This document shows, piece by piece, positions 34,036 to 42,953 of a stretch of 64,000 nt of DNA; position 1 is the stretch's first letter, and each line of letters opens with the position of its first letter. Source of the stretch: Deferribacteraceae bacterium V6Fe1 (lineage in GTDB: Bacteria; Chrysiogenota; Deferribacteres; Deferribacterales; Deferrivibrionaceae). Where the stretch lies: assembly GCA_022813675.1 (NCBI GenBank), contig CP063375.1, forward strand, positions 496,001 to 560,000. Reading direction: 5' to 3'. The translations under genes were made by a program, and so were the position numbers. The notes below the pieces were generated by a model. It was not told where the DNA came from, did not search any database, and saw nothing but the letters and a program-made list of their open reading frames with translations.

Positions 34036-34063
34036 TAAGTCGCATCTAATAAAAACAACTATC

Positions 34064-34089
34064 AAAAAAGGGGGATATCCCCCTTTTTT
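34064..34089. terminator. Bidirectional intrinsic terminator
   Basis: AAAAAAGGGGG (34064-34074), loop ATAT, CCCCCTTTTTT (34079-34089). A perfect symmetrical stem with T-runs on both strands, placed between two convergent genes. It covers the last base pairs before the stop of the GH57 gene. Confidence 0.92.
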
Positions 34090-35668
34090 ACCTGTAAAAC
34101 TTTCTCAAATCCAAGTCTGAAAAAATACTGTCTTTAAACTCAAGAGCAGAAACATACTCTATATCGATATCCCCACTTTCCAACATAGAGTGGATTCTCA
34201 AAAAGTTGTGAATATGCTCTTTTGTCCTCCTTACGGCATATTCTATCGCAGTACCGGTCGTCATAAGAAAAGCCCAGTCACTACTTTGAGCAAGTAGCAG
34301 CTCCCTGCCCATTTGATTTAAACATCTTATCACATTGCTATCTGTTGAATCACCAAATTTGGTCGCAGCTTCCGTCATAAAATTGCTCATGTTCACAAGG
34401 TGACGATATATCCAATCATTTGCCCCGTTAAGCCATACCTCGAAGTAACCTTTGTCACCCCATGAAGATGGGTTCACTTTAACTATTTGATTTGTATGAA
34501 ATTCATTAAGGTATTTCATAGGCGTAGTTGAAATAACATCATCCCTGTATGAAAGCTCTCTGAAGAGATTATAGATGAAATCTGTCCCCTCAAACCACCA
34601 GTGGCCAAAAAGCTCCGCATCATAAGGGGATACAATAAGAGGTGGTCTATCCATATATTTGGAAACTTCTCCCGCAAAATTTACCCTCTCGTGAACAAAA
34701 TGTCTTGCATGGTCAATTGTCCTGTTAAATGCAACTTCAGGATTATAAGGCTCTTTATGCTCCGTGTTACCGGTAATCTTATAATATTTTAACCCCGTAA
34801 AAACTCTTGTACCGTCAGGCACAATATAATCCTTTATATAATCAAAATCCAAATCATAACCCACATCTCTATAGAAATCTCTATAGTTGTAGTCCCCGGG
34901 ATACCCTTCTTTTGAGCTCCAAACCTGCCTTGAAGAAGTGACATCCCTTCCAAATGCTGCCACCCCTTCAGGGGTAAATACAGGGGCATAAACGCCATAA
35001 ATAGGCTTTGGCTTACCAAAAATAATACCGTGAGTATCTACAAAGAAATATTTTATCCCATTTTCCGCCAAAATCTTATCAAGCCCTTCATAATAAGCAC
35101 ATTCTGGAAGCCATATACCTTTAGGCTGAATCCCAAAATGTTTTTTATGGGATTCCACCGCAATTTTTATCTGTGCATTAACAGCCTTTTCATTGACACT
35201 GATAAACGGTAAAAAACCATGAGTAGCACCACATGTAATTATTTCTATTTTATTGAGGTGCATAAATTTTTTATATCCATTTAAAATATTGCCACCAAGC
35301 TGTTCAAAAACATATCTTTTTATTGAAGAAATTCTTTCTTTGTAAAATTGAGCAAGTCTGTTAAATTCAAATTCATTTTTTGTCCTGTTAACCTCTTTAT
35401 CACAAAGCTCCAAAGTCCTGCCCAAATATTTAAGATACCTGTCCATCAAAAACTTATCGCTGAGCATTTCGCAAAGTGGAGGGGTAAGTGAAATAGTCAC
35501 ATTAAAATCTCTCCCCTCATCCAAAAGTTTCTCAAAATTCATCAGAAGCGGAGCGTAACATTCCGTAATAGCCTCATACAGCCAATGTTCTTCCAAAAAA
35601 TAGTCGTATTCAGGATGTTTAACAAAAGGCAAATGAGAATGTAATACCAACATCCAATATGTTTTCAT
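34088..35668 (-). CDS. GH57 1,4-alpha-glucan branching enzyme
   Basis: 526 aa of the archaeal/Thermus type branching enzyme. The N-terminal LHSHLPFVKHPE is the first GH57 motif. The nucleophile is E189 in WLPECAYYEG and the acid/base D350 in SPYDAELFGHWWFEG, nearly the positions known in Thermococcus and Thermus enzymes. The C-terminal helical DUF1957 domain (QSSDWAFLMTTGTAIEYA) is present. It makes alpha-1,6 branches in glycogen and replaces the GH13 GlgB, which is not seen here. Last gene of the glycogen operon; its start overlaps the DUF4912 gene by 4 bases. Confidence 0.92.
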   Translation of the reverse strand: MKTYWMLVLHSHLPFVKHPEYDYFLEEHWLYEAITECYAPLLMNFEKLLDEGRDFNVTISLTPPLCEMLSDKFLMDRYLKYLGRTLELCDKEVNRTKNEFEFNRLAQFYKERISSIKRYVFEQLGGNILNGYKKFMHLNKIEIITCGATHGFLPFISVNEKAVNAQIKIAVESHKKHFGIQPKGIWLPECAYYEGLDKILAENGIKYFFVDTHGIIFGKPKPIYGVYAPVFTPEGVAAFGRDVTSSRQVWSSKEGYPGDYNYRDFYRDVGYDLDFDYIKDYIVPDGTRVFTGLKYYKITGNTEHKEPYNPEVAFNRTIDHARHFVHERVNFAGEVSKYMDRPPLIVSPYDAELFGHWWFEGTDFIYNLFRELSYRDDVISTTPMKYLNEFHTNQIVKVNPSSWGDKGYFEVWLNGANDWIYRHLVNMSNFMTEAATKFGDSTDSNVIRCLNQMGRELLLAQSSDWAFLMTTGTAIEYAVRRTKEHIHNFLRIHSMLESGDIDIEYVSALEFKDSIFSDLDLRKFYR

Positions 35669-36396
35669 TTTTCCCCTCTAAACTTTTTTGAAGAAATTAT
35701 ATTGTTTAATAATCCCTTCGCAATCAGGTTGCTATCTAACCCTTTTGCATCCCCGCCAAGGGAGATATTGATTATTTTGGTAATATTATCTTTGACTAAC
35801 ATAAACAAATCCCCCTCTTCTACCGAAATAGTGTCTGAAGGGATTATTGTTTCGTTGCTGACAGCAATGGCATAAAACTCATCTTCGTTAAGCACGCCTA
35901 TCTCAGCCCAAACCTTTTTATTCACAATAAACTCACTTGAAAAGTAATAACTTCCGAAATCTGCGACATCTTTAATAATGTATTCTCCGCCATCATAAAT
36001 CAGCTTAATACAAAGCTTTGGCTCTTTTATCCCAAACTCATATGAAAAATTTTTTAAAGATTGTTCCGTAACTTCCCAAAAGATATGAACCGATATAGGA
36101 TTTATAGGCAAAACATATACATAATCAAAACCATACTTTTCAGGGATAACATACTCCTGCTGTTTGGTTTTAGGCGCCACAAATTCTTTTTTTTCACTTA
36201 CATCTTTAGTCTCATATCCCACTTGATAAAAATGTATGCCATCAACCGGTGCAGACCTTTGTAGCAGCTCATCAGCTTTATAAAAATTAGCTATGGCACT
36301 AACAAGCTGACTTTTGGTCATCCTCCCTCGCCCCTTTATACCAAGCTCTTTTGCTTTGGCATAAAGCTCTTTCTTGCTAAACTGTTCAAACTTCAC
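35665..36396 (-). CDS. DUF4912 domain protein
   Basis: 243 aa. Residues 1-45 resemble a Rho N-terminal/SAP-like helical domain (FSKKELYAKAKELGIKGRGR, MTKSQLVSAI), often nucleic-acid binding. Residues 85-205 match DUF4912 (YVYVLPINPISVHIFWEVTE is its usual start). DUF4912 proteins are often encoded beside GH57 branching enzymes; their function is unknown. An immunoglobulin-like or carbohydrate-contact role is possible. Overlap with the branching-enzyme gene suggests tightly linked expression. Confidence 0.82.
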   Translation of the reverse strand: MKFEQFSKKELYAKAKELGIKGRGRMTKSQLVSAIANFYKADELLQRSAPVDGIHFYQVGYETKDVSEKKEFVAPKTKQQEYVIPEKYGFDYVYVLPINPISVHIFWEVTEQSLKNFSYEFGIKEPKLCIKLIYDGGEYIIKDVADFGSYYFSSEFIVNKKVWAEIGVLNEDEFYAIAVSNETIIPSDTISVEEGDLFMLVKDNITKIINISLGGDAKGLDSNLIAKGLLNNIISSKKFRGEK

Positions 36397-36405
36397 AGCG
36401 CCCTC

Positions 36406-37815
36406 CTATTTATATAAAACATTTTCATACATTCTAACATATTCCTTGGCAGTATTCACCCAAGAATAATCTTTTTTCATATTGTTCAAAATCAGCTTAT
36501 CAAATAATGCCGAATTGTAAGCATCAATTGCTCTCCATATTGCCTCAATGAGCTTTTCTGAAGAGTAATTTTCAAAAACAATACCGTGTCCACCCTCAAA
36601 ATATAAATCCTTTACAGTATCTTTCAACCCCCCTGTTTTTCTAACAATAGGGACACTACCGTATCTCATTGCAATTAACTGAGATATTCCGCACGGCTCA
36701 AATTTTGAAGGCATCAAATAAAAATCTCCCCCGGCATACATCTGTCTGCTCAAGGCTTCTTTGTATCCAAAAAATATCTTTACATTTTTACGCTTATCAA
36801 GTAATGCAAGCTTCTGTTTTACACTGCTATCCCCATCTCCAAGCAAAATAAAATTAGCCTCATCAGTAAATACCTTTAAAGCATCAATAAGAATTGAAAT
36901 CCCTTTTTGCTCCGTAAACCTTGAGACAAATACAAAAAGCGGCAAATTTTCGACCATTTCACATCTTTTGCAAAGCTCTATTTTATTGTAAATTTTATCT
37001 TTGTAACTTCTCTTATTATACTTTTTAACAATAAAAGGGTCTGTATTAGGATTCCAAATCTTATAATCAAGTCCGTTTAAAATCCCTGCAAACTTAAAAG
37101 AGCATTTTTTTAAAACCCCTTCAAGGCCAAAACCGTATTCAGGAGTCATAACCTCTTGAGAGTATGTTGGACTTACGGTAGTCACAAAATCAGACATCAA
37201 AATGCCTGCCTTTAAAAAGTTTGCCAACCCGTAAAATTCAAGCCCTTCAAACCCACACAGCCAAGGGTCTATCTTTAATTTTAAAACATCTTCAATTTTA
37301 AATAGTCCTTGAAATGCAAGGTTGTGGATTGTCAAAACTATATTTGCTTCAACATCTTGATATTCAGTCTTCAAAAGTGCAGGGGTAAGTGCAGTTTGCC
37401 AATCATGACAGTGAATTATATCAGCGCCATCTATAATATATTTTACAACGTTAAGTGCTGCTTTGGAAAAACCTCCAAAAATCAAAAAGTTATCGGGATA
37501 ATCCTTCCCGTCTTCGCCATAATATCCTCCTCTTTCAAACAAAAATATGTTTGACAAAAAGATAAAAGTGACCCCATTCATCTTTATTTTAAAAATCCCA
37601 AACTCAAAAACACCAAGCTCTGTATCCACCCAGGTCTTCTTCCCGGTATATTTTATTTTGTCAAACTTTTCCAAAATACCTTTATACAAAGGGGTAATGA
37701 CATAAATATCATGTTTGAGATTTTTTTGAGAGACCGGCAAAGAATATGCAACATCCGCAAGACCACCCGTCTTTGAAAACGGATAAACCTCACTTGCTAT
37801 ATGCACAATTTTCAT
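36406..37815 (-). CDS. glgA: Glycogen synthase
   Basis: 469-aa GT5 retaining glucosyltransferase. The N-terminal KTGGLADVAYSLP binds the sugar nucleotide, and the C-terminal SKFEPCGISQLIAMRYGSVP and RKTGGLKDTV contain the catalytic glutamate. It extends alpha-1,4 glucan chains from ADP- or UDP-glucose; the donor cannot be told from sequence. No glgC is in the operon. The 5' end overlaps galT by 4 bases. Confidence 0.94.
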   Translation of the reverse strand: MKIVHIASEVYPFSKTGGLADVAYSLPVSQKNLKHDIYVITPLYKGILEKFDKIKYTGKKTWVDTELGVFEFGIFKIKMNGVTFIFLSNIFLFERGGYYGEDGKDYPDNFLIFGGFSKAALNVVKYIIDGADIIHCHDWQTALTPALLKTEYQDVEANIVLTIHNLAFQGLFKIEDVLKLKIDPWLCGFEGLEFYGLANFLKAGILMSDFVTTVSPTYSQEVMTPEYGFGLEGVLKKCSFKFAGILNGLDYKIWNPNTDPFIVKKYNKRSYKDKIYNKIELCKRCEMVENLPLFVFVSRFTEQKGISILIDALKVFTDEANFILLGDGDSSVKQKLALLDKRKNVKIFFGYKEALSRQMYAGGDFYLMPSKFEPCGISQLIAMRYGSVPIVRKTGGLKDTVKDLYFEGGHGIVFENYSSEKLIEAIWRAIDAYNSALFDKLILNNMKKDYSWVNTAKEYVRMYENVLYK

Positions 37816-38831
37816 ATCTCACCTTTTAATATTTTAGCTCCCTTTTCAGGAGGAACAGGGTTGACATGAAGACCATAACCGCACTCCAGCCCTCCGTATT
37901 TGTTAATTCGCGGGATTATCCTTATGTGATAATGATAAAAAAGATTAATGTATTTAAATTTATCAGCCGTTGGACCATCAAGATTTAAGGGGGATGTGTA
38001 AAGTATGATGTTTAATGGTATATCTCCCAAAGCGTTATGATATATTTCAAATATATTTTTAAACAGCCCGGCAAGGTCATAATTCTCTTCTTTTGTAATG
38101 CCAAAAAAATCATGTCCATGTTTTAGCGGATATATGTCAAGCTGAAAAGGATACCTTGAAGCATAGGGGATAAAAGCACTAAAAAATTTTGTCGTAACAA
38201 TTTCCCTTTCTGAAAATCTTTCAAATTTCAAAACATCGCAAAAAATACATCTGTTTTTCTCTTCATAAAAATCTTTTCCCCTCTCAAGCTCTTCCGTAAT
38301 TCTGTGCGGTATTACAGGCATCCCCACTATTTGGGAGTGAGGGTGCTTCATTGTGGCACCCGCAAGAAAACCGTAATTTTTGAAAAAGGATATGAATTTA
38401 ATCCTGATATCGTTTTGAAGATCCAACCCCCTTAACTTTACAGTTTCAAAGAGATCTATCCAATTCTGCACGGTATATTCATTAAGAGCCAATGTGTGCC
38501 GCATATTCTCTATTATCACTTCGTGTGCACCGACTGTTGAATGATAATCATAAGGACCTACGGAAAAAGATTCAGGCACTTTTTCAACGGTAAACACGGG
38601 GTATTTATTTGGGATAACCTTCAAAATAGGTTCATCTGAATACTTCTGTCTGTCTTCTATCTTATAAATAACATTCCCTATCTGAGATTCATTACCGGGA
38701 CAAAAAGGGCAATCTGATTGTTCAAAAGGGTCGTTGTCTTTTTCTTGAATAAAATAATCTCCTCTTTCCCCTCTGTCCGGAGAAACCAATACCCATTCGC
38801 CGCTTAAAGGATTATATCTCATATCGGTCAA
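37812..38831 (-). CDS. galT: GalT-family hexose-1-phosphate uridylyltransferase
   Basis: 339-aa HIT-superfamily protein. The N-terminal RYNPLSGEWVLVSPDRGER and zinc-type CPFCPGNES, the catalytic MKHPHSQIVGMP (His-Pro-His), and a second CIFCDVLKFE and late YHYHIRIIPR are all GalT features. Classical GalT exchanges UMP between glucose-1-phosphate and galactose-1-phosphate. In a glycogen operon it could instead act as a nucleotide-sugar (for example ADP-glucose) phosphorylase or transferase, as some GalT relatives do. Overlaps both neighbours by 4 bases. Confidence 0.85.
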   Translation of the reverse strand: MTDMRYNPLSGEWVLVSPDRGERGDYFIQEKDNDPFEQSDCPFCPGNESQIGNVIYKIEDRQKYSDEPILKVIPNKYPVFTVEKVPESFSVGPYDYHSTVGAHEVIIENMRHTLALNEYTVQNWIDLFETVKLRGLDLQNDIRIKFISFFKNYGFLAGATMKHPHSQIVGMPVIPHRITEELERGKDFYEEKNRCIFCDVLKFERFSEREIVTTKFFSAFIPYASRYPFQLDIYPLKHGHDFFGITKEENYDLAGLFKNIFEIYHNALGDIPLNIILYTSPLNLDGPTADKFKYINLFYHYHIRIIPRINKYGGLECGYGLHVNPVPPEKGAKILKGEI

Positions 38832-40861
38832 ATCTTCCCCCCTTCAAAAGACATCTCACCTTTAAATTTTACCTTTTTTTCAACTTTAAAAATAAAATTC
38901 AAGCTCAGTCCCTGCAACGTCAAATCCACACCCGATTCCGATTGAGATACCGTTTCTACATTATACCCTATTGCAGCAACCGGAATATTTTTATTAAATT
39001 TTATCATTATGGTAAGCTCAGGGCTTTTGGATGCGATTACATAATTATCTTTACCGTCAAACGCACCTTCAAACGATTTGCCGTCCAATGTGACTTGGAT
39101 GTTGTCAAAAAAGTGGAAATTAAGTTCAAGCATATAAAATATATTCTCATGCTCTGTCTTGATGTCGTATTCAAACGCCAATCCATTCTCCAAAGCCTTA
39201 AACGACTTCGCTAAAGTTGTGCCATATTTTTGACCGTTTTTATACACTCCACCGTTTCTTATAAATTTTACTTTATTCTCAGAGATTTCATATTCAAACG
39301 GTTGATTGACAAAATCCCCTAATTCGGCAAACTCACATCTTTTTATTTCATTAAAATTGTAGCCCTCCATGAAATGGTCAACAAATGAATGTCTGTTGTA
39401 CCAATCAAATGCAATTTTGACCTTTACTTCATCTGACAATTCGACACTCATTTCGTGAATAGTGCTAATACCTGTATCTTCAACCGTTCCTTTTCTATTT
39501 TCCAAAAGCTGCTTATGATAACCCTCAAACCTCCTGCTCATCGTGTTTTGAAGATTTAACCCATAATTTTTAAGGTCTAAAGAAACTAACCCGGCACCCA
39601 CTCCCGTATTGAAGATATATTTTACCCCTTTTGTATTGGCTACGACTTGACTATAACCGTCCATAAATATGTCTTCTTCGTAAATCTTATCTATATGAGA
39701 TTTATTAAAGTCAACTATCGCTTCTGCCTCAATAATATACTTATAAGCGTTGTCTCTCAAATTTGGCAGATAAATCCCTCCGAAGATGCCGTGCCACAAC
39801 ACGTCGTTGCATTGTGCCCTATAAATCAAATCCGTCAATCTTTCATTATTGTAAACATTTTCTTTGGAAAGTTTTAATGTCCGCTTGTGAATATGGTTAC
39901 ATTCAGGATATTTAACCAGAAAATTTTTCCATATAGCGCCTTTGACAAATGTTTGCATGCTACCTTTGTAATCAGTTGTCTTCAGGAAATTTTCAAGATT
40001 TTTAAGCTCTATAAATTTATCGGCAAACAGTGACCATTCCCCCATCTCCATATAAGATGTCAAAGGGAGATATGCAAAACCGTTAGGTTTATTTCTTTTA
40101 ACAAACTCTTCATAAAGTTCAAATTTATGCTCTGCACCTGAAAAAAGTGACATAAACCTGTCAAACCACCCTTTTTCATAAACCCACTCATATGTCTTAG
40201 GCCATACTCCGAATTTTTCACCGTCATCAAACAATATACCGCAATAACCACCCTTATTTTCCACGTCATTAAGGTATTCCAATATTACTTCCGGCTCTTT
40301 AAAAGGGACAAAGTATCTTAATTGTTGATTTATCGGAAAGAGTTTCATTAAATATCCATCCTGTTCAGTATGAAAATATCCATTCAAGCTATCTTTATGA
40401 AATCCTATTGACAAAAAATGGTAATCATCCACCAAAATATATTCGACACCGCATTCGGCTATATCAGGAATAATGGAAGGGTCCCATACCCGCTCAGTCA
40501 ACCATAGCCCTTTGGGACTTTGACCAAAATAATCTTTTATAAACGTTGAAAGTTTTGTTATCTGCCCGATTCTGTCTTTTTTAGGGATAGCCGAAAGTAC
40601 CGGCTCATAAAAACCACCCGTAAAAAATTCGATTCTCCCCTCACCTGCAAGCTTTTTCATAAAATCAAAAGTTTCCGGCGAATTGATTCTTATGTAGTCC
40701 AAAAGCCAACCGCTAAAATGTACCGAAAATTTAAACCATTTGTGTGAAAAAATATTTTCAAAAAACGGTTTGTAACTTTTTTCTATTATCTCATCAACAA
40801 CATTTTTAAAGTTATCCACAGGTTGATGGCAGTGGATACCAAATAACACAGGTATTCCCAT
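38828..40861 (-). CDS. GH57 4-alpha-glucanotransferase
   Basis: 677 aa, close in size and layout to the Thermococcus litoralis enzyme. It opens FGIHCHQPVDNF. The nucleophile is E123 in WLTERVWDP and the acid/base D213 in FDDGEKFGVWP, nearly identical numbering to the archaeal enzyme. DUF1925 and DUF1926-like domains follow from about residue 310, with beta-sandwich sequence at the C-terminus. It transfers maltooligosaccharide segments between glucans, remodelling glycogen chains. Spacing to the neighbours is 4-base overlap downstream and 7 bases upstream. Confidence 0.92.
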   Translation of the reverse strand: MGIPVLFGIHCHQPVDNFKNVVDEIIEKSYKPFFENIFSHKWFKFSVHFSGWLLDYIRINSPETFDFMKKLAGEGRIEFFTGGFYEPVLSAIPKKDRIGQITKLSTFIKDYFGQSPKGLWLTERVWDPSIIPDIAECGVEYILVDDYHFLSIGFHKDSLNGYFHTEQDGYLMKLFPINQQLRYFVPFKEPEVILEYLNDVENKGGYCGILFDDGEKFGVWPKTYEWVYEKGWFDRFMSLFSGAEHKFELYEEFVKRNKPNGFAYLPLTSYMEMGEWSLFADKFIELKNLENFLKTTDYKGSMQTFVKGAIWKNFLVKYPECNHIHKRTLKLSKENVYNNERLTDLIYRAQCNDVLWHGIFGGIYLPNLRDNAYKYIIEAEAIVDFNKSHIDKIYEEDIFMDGYSQVVANTKGVKYIFNTGVGAGLVSLDLKNYGLNLQNTMSRRFEGYHKQLLENRKGTVEDTGISTIHEMSVELSDEVKVKIAFDWYNRHSFVDHFMEGYNFNEIKRCEFAELGDFVNQPFEYEISENKVKFIRNGGVYKNGQKYGTTLAKSFKALENGLAFEYDIKTEHENIFYMLELNFHFFDNIQVTLDGKSFEGAFDGKDNYVIASKSPELTIMIKFNKNIPVAAIGYNVETVSQSESGVDLTLQGLSLNFIFKVEKKVKFKGEMSFEGGKI

Positions 40862-40868
40862 AATTACC

Positions 40869-42953
40869 TCATACTAACCAGTCTGCTGAATCAAGACTGT
40901 CTAATTTTATTTCGAGCGGATTATACACAGGCGCCCTATCCAAAATAGCACCACCTTTGACAATACAAAATGTAATGCTTACCCTTTTAGTTTCAAATAA
41001 AGTTAATGCAATAGACCCTTCAAGAACCTCTTCATAAACAATTTCAAACAAATCATCTGAAATACTTGATTCTATTTTACCATTTTTAAAATAATATTTA
41101 ATAACATGCTCAAATGGGGATAAAATTTTGAGCTCAACATAAGTGTCATCTTCATTGACCTTTTCTTTGTCAAGCTCAAGACAAAAGTAAAAATTCCTCT
41201 CATCAAAACCCCACACAAGTGAGGTTAATATACTTTCCCCTACATTCATGGATGACATATCGTATTTTAAATTAACACGACTTGCGCCAAGATACTCAAA
41301 GTAGCTGTCAATTTTACCATTTACTTCAGGATGTATATAGTTTTTCGGCTTTGATATGCTTTGGATTGCTTTACCATTTTTCTTTATTGGCTCATACAAA
41401 AATCCGGGCACATTTTCATTTAACACCCTATAAGCATTAATCAAATTGCTCCTGAAAAGATAATCAAATGTTCCAGCTTGCACAGTGTAGTGATCATCAC
41501 CATACCACCAAAACCAATCACTCCCTTCTGCTATATGTAAAAACTTTTCTGCCTCTTCAATATTGTCATCCCCCTTTAATTTAATTAAATCTTTTTTCAC
41601 TTCATACAAATATTCCCATGCTTTATTTTTTTCAGGATGCCCCACCCATGTAGTAAAGTCACCGTAAATCCAAGAACCGGCAACAATCTTTTTTAATTTT
41701 ACCCCATCCGCTTTTAACATCTCTTTAGGGGTAACTGTTTGTATAAAATCAAGCTTCATCAACCTTTCATAAAGTGCCGAAAAGAAATCAAACGCATTAT
41801 TTTTGTAAAATTCCCACGCATTTTCACCATCCAATATTACGGAAACTATAGGGTCAAAATCACATATTTCATAAATATGCTGCAATTTTTTTATAAAATC
41901 GCATGCAGCCTCAACAGGCTCCATATTTGCATAAGTAAACCCTATTAAATCACTTAAGTACTTATCCCTAAAAAACACAGAAATCTTCTCATCCCCAAAA
42001 ATGTACCTCTTATAAAGTCTCTTTCTGTTGTCACTCCTTTTCAAATCTATTCCGAGGGAATTACCAAGCACATCTTCGTCCGTGGCACACCATTTAAACT
42101 TATCAGAAAAAATTGTAACTGTTTCATCACTGACAGAGCCTTCCGCAGGCCAAACACCGGTAGGATTTACCCCGAAAATTCTTTCAAACTCTTTAACCCC
42201 TTCATTAAGGTGCCATTTAGCATCCTCATCAAGTCGCAGATTTTCCAGAGGTAATTTAATATCTTTTTTTGATTCATATGCACAATTCATATCTAACAAG
42301 AGGGGGAAGATAGGATGATAATAAGGGGTGACACTTAATTCAATTCGCCCCATATCCGAAAGTTTTTTATAATACTCAAAAATATAAGAAATTTTACCAA
42401 AAAGAATCTTTAAAAGAGACCTCTTATCATCCTCAGTAAAGTTCATGTCCTTTACAATTAATGACTTTATAAATGATGACTCACTTCTAATAAAGGCGCC
42501 TGTCCAAGCTATAAGAAAATGTACCTCCAAATCCAAAATCTCCTGACTATTGAAAATGAAAAGCTTATTCTCAGATTTTTCACTGCCGGAATATCTGTCA
42601 TAAAGCTCTTTGTATCTGACAGAAGATGAAATCATATTTTTTAAATTTGCCATAAAAAGGGATGGGACAAGAAATTCTATCTCTTTATCTTCGAGAGTTT
42701 TGACATCTTTCTTAATTAATTTGATAAGTCTGTCATTTACATCTTCACTCTTGTAATCTTCTAATTGAATAAGCAGTGAAGGGACAAAATTGAATGTCCC
42801 CTTAATATCATAAAGTTCATAATATCGAGGCATTTCCAAATAATCTTTTATACCGTGCAAAAAAACCCAAGGGAGCAAATACTCGCCCGTTGATGCCTCT
42901 TTGTAATATGGCTGATGCATATGCCATATAAATTGAAGATAAAGTTTTTTCAT
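40869..42953 (-). CDS. GH57 amylopullulanase-type glycoside hydrolase
   Basis: 694 aa, started at the ATG at 42953 because it forms an ATGA overlap with the preceding gene. Motifs: FIWHMHQPYY (residues 8-17), VTPYYHPIFPLL, likely nucleophile E271 in TGVWPAEGSVSDE, acid/base D375 in SVILDGENAWEFY, and EGSDWFWWYGDDH at the end of the helical part. A beta-sandwich domain follows. Family relatives hydrolyse alpha-1,4 and/or alpha-1,6 bonds; specificity cannot be read from sequence. No signal peptide is seen, so it acts in the cytoplasm on stored glucan. Confidence 0.87.
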   Translation of the reverse strand: MKKLYLQFIWHMHQPYYKEASTGEYLLPWVFLHGIKDYLEMPRYYELYDIKGTFNFVPSLLIQLEDYKSEDVNDRLIKLIKKDVKTLEDKEIEFLVPSLFMANLKNMISSSVRYKELYDRYSGSEKSENKLFIFNSQEILDLEVHFLIAWTGAFIRSESSFIKSLIVKDMNFTEDDKRSLLKILFGKISYIFEYYKKLSDMGRIELSVTPYYHPIFPLLLDMNCAYESKKDIKLPLENLRLDEDAKWHLNEGVKEFERIFGVNPTGVWPAEGSVSDETVTIFSDKFKWCATDEDVLGNSLGIDLKRSDNRKRLYKRYIFGDEKISVFFRDKYLSDLIGFTYANMEPVEAACDFIKKLQHIYEICDFDPIVSVILDGENAWEFYKNNAFDFFSALYERLMKLDFIQTVTPKEMLKADGVKLKKIVAGSWIYGDFTTWVGHPEKNKAWEYLYEVKKDLIKLKGDDNIEEAEKFLHIAEGSDWFWWYGDDHYTVQAGTFDYLFRSNLINAYRVLNENVPGFLYEPIKKNGKAIQSISKPKNYIHPEVNGKIDSYFEYLGASRVNLKYDMSSMNVGESILTSLVWGFDERNFYFCLELDKEKVNEDDTYVELKILSPFEHVIKYYFKNGKIESSISDDLFEIVYEEVLEGSIALTLFETKRVSITFCIVKGGAILDRAPVYNPLEIKLDSLDSADWLV

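Noticed and set aside
33800-34045. His/Arg/Tyr-rich open frame on the minus strand
   Set aside because: It is the mirror of the low-complexity tail of the plus-strand gene, has no ribosome site, and would overlap the terminator region.
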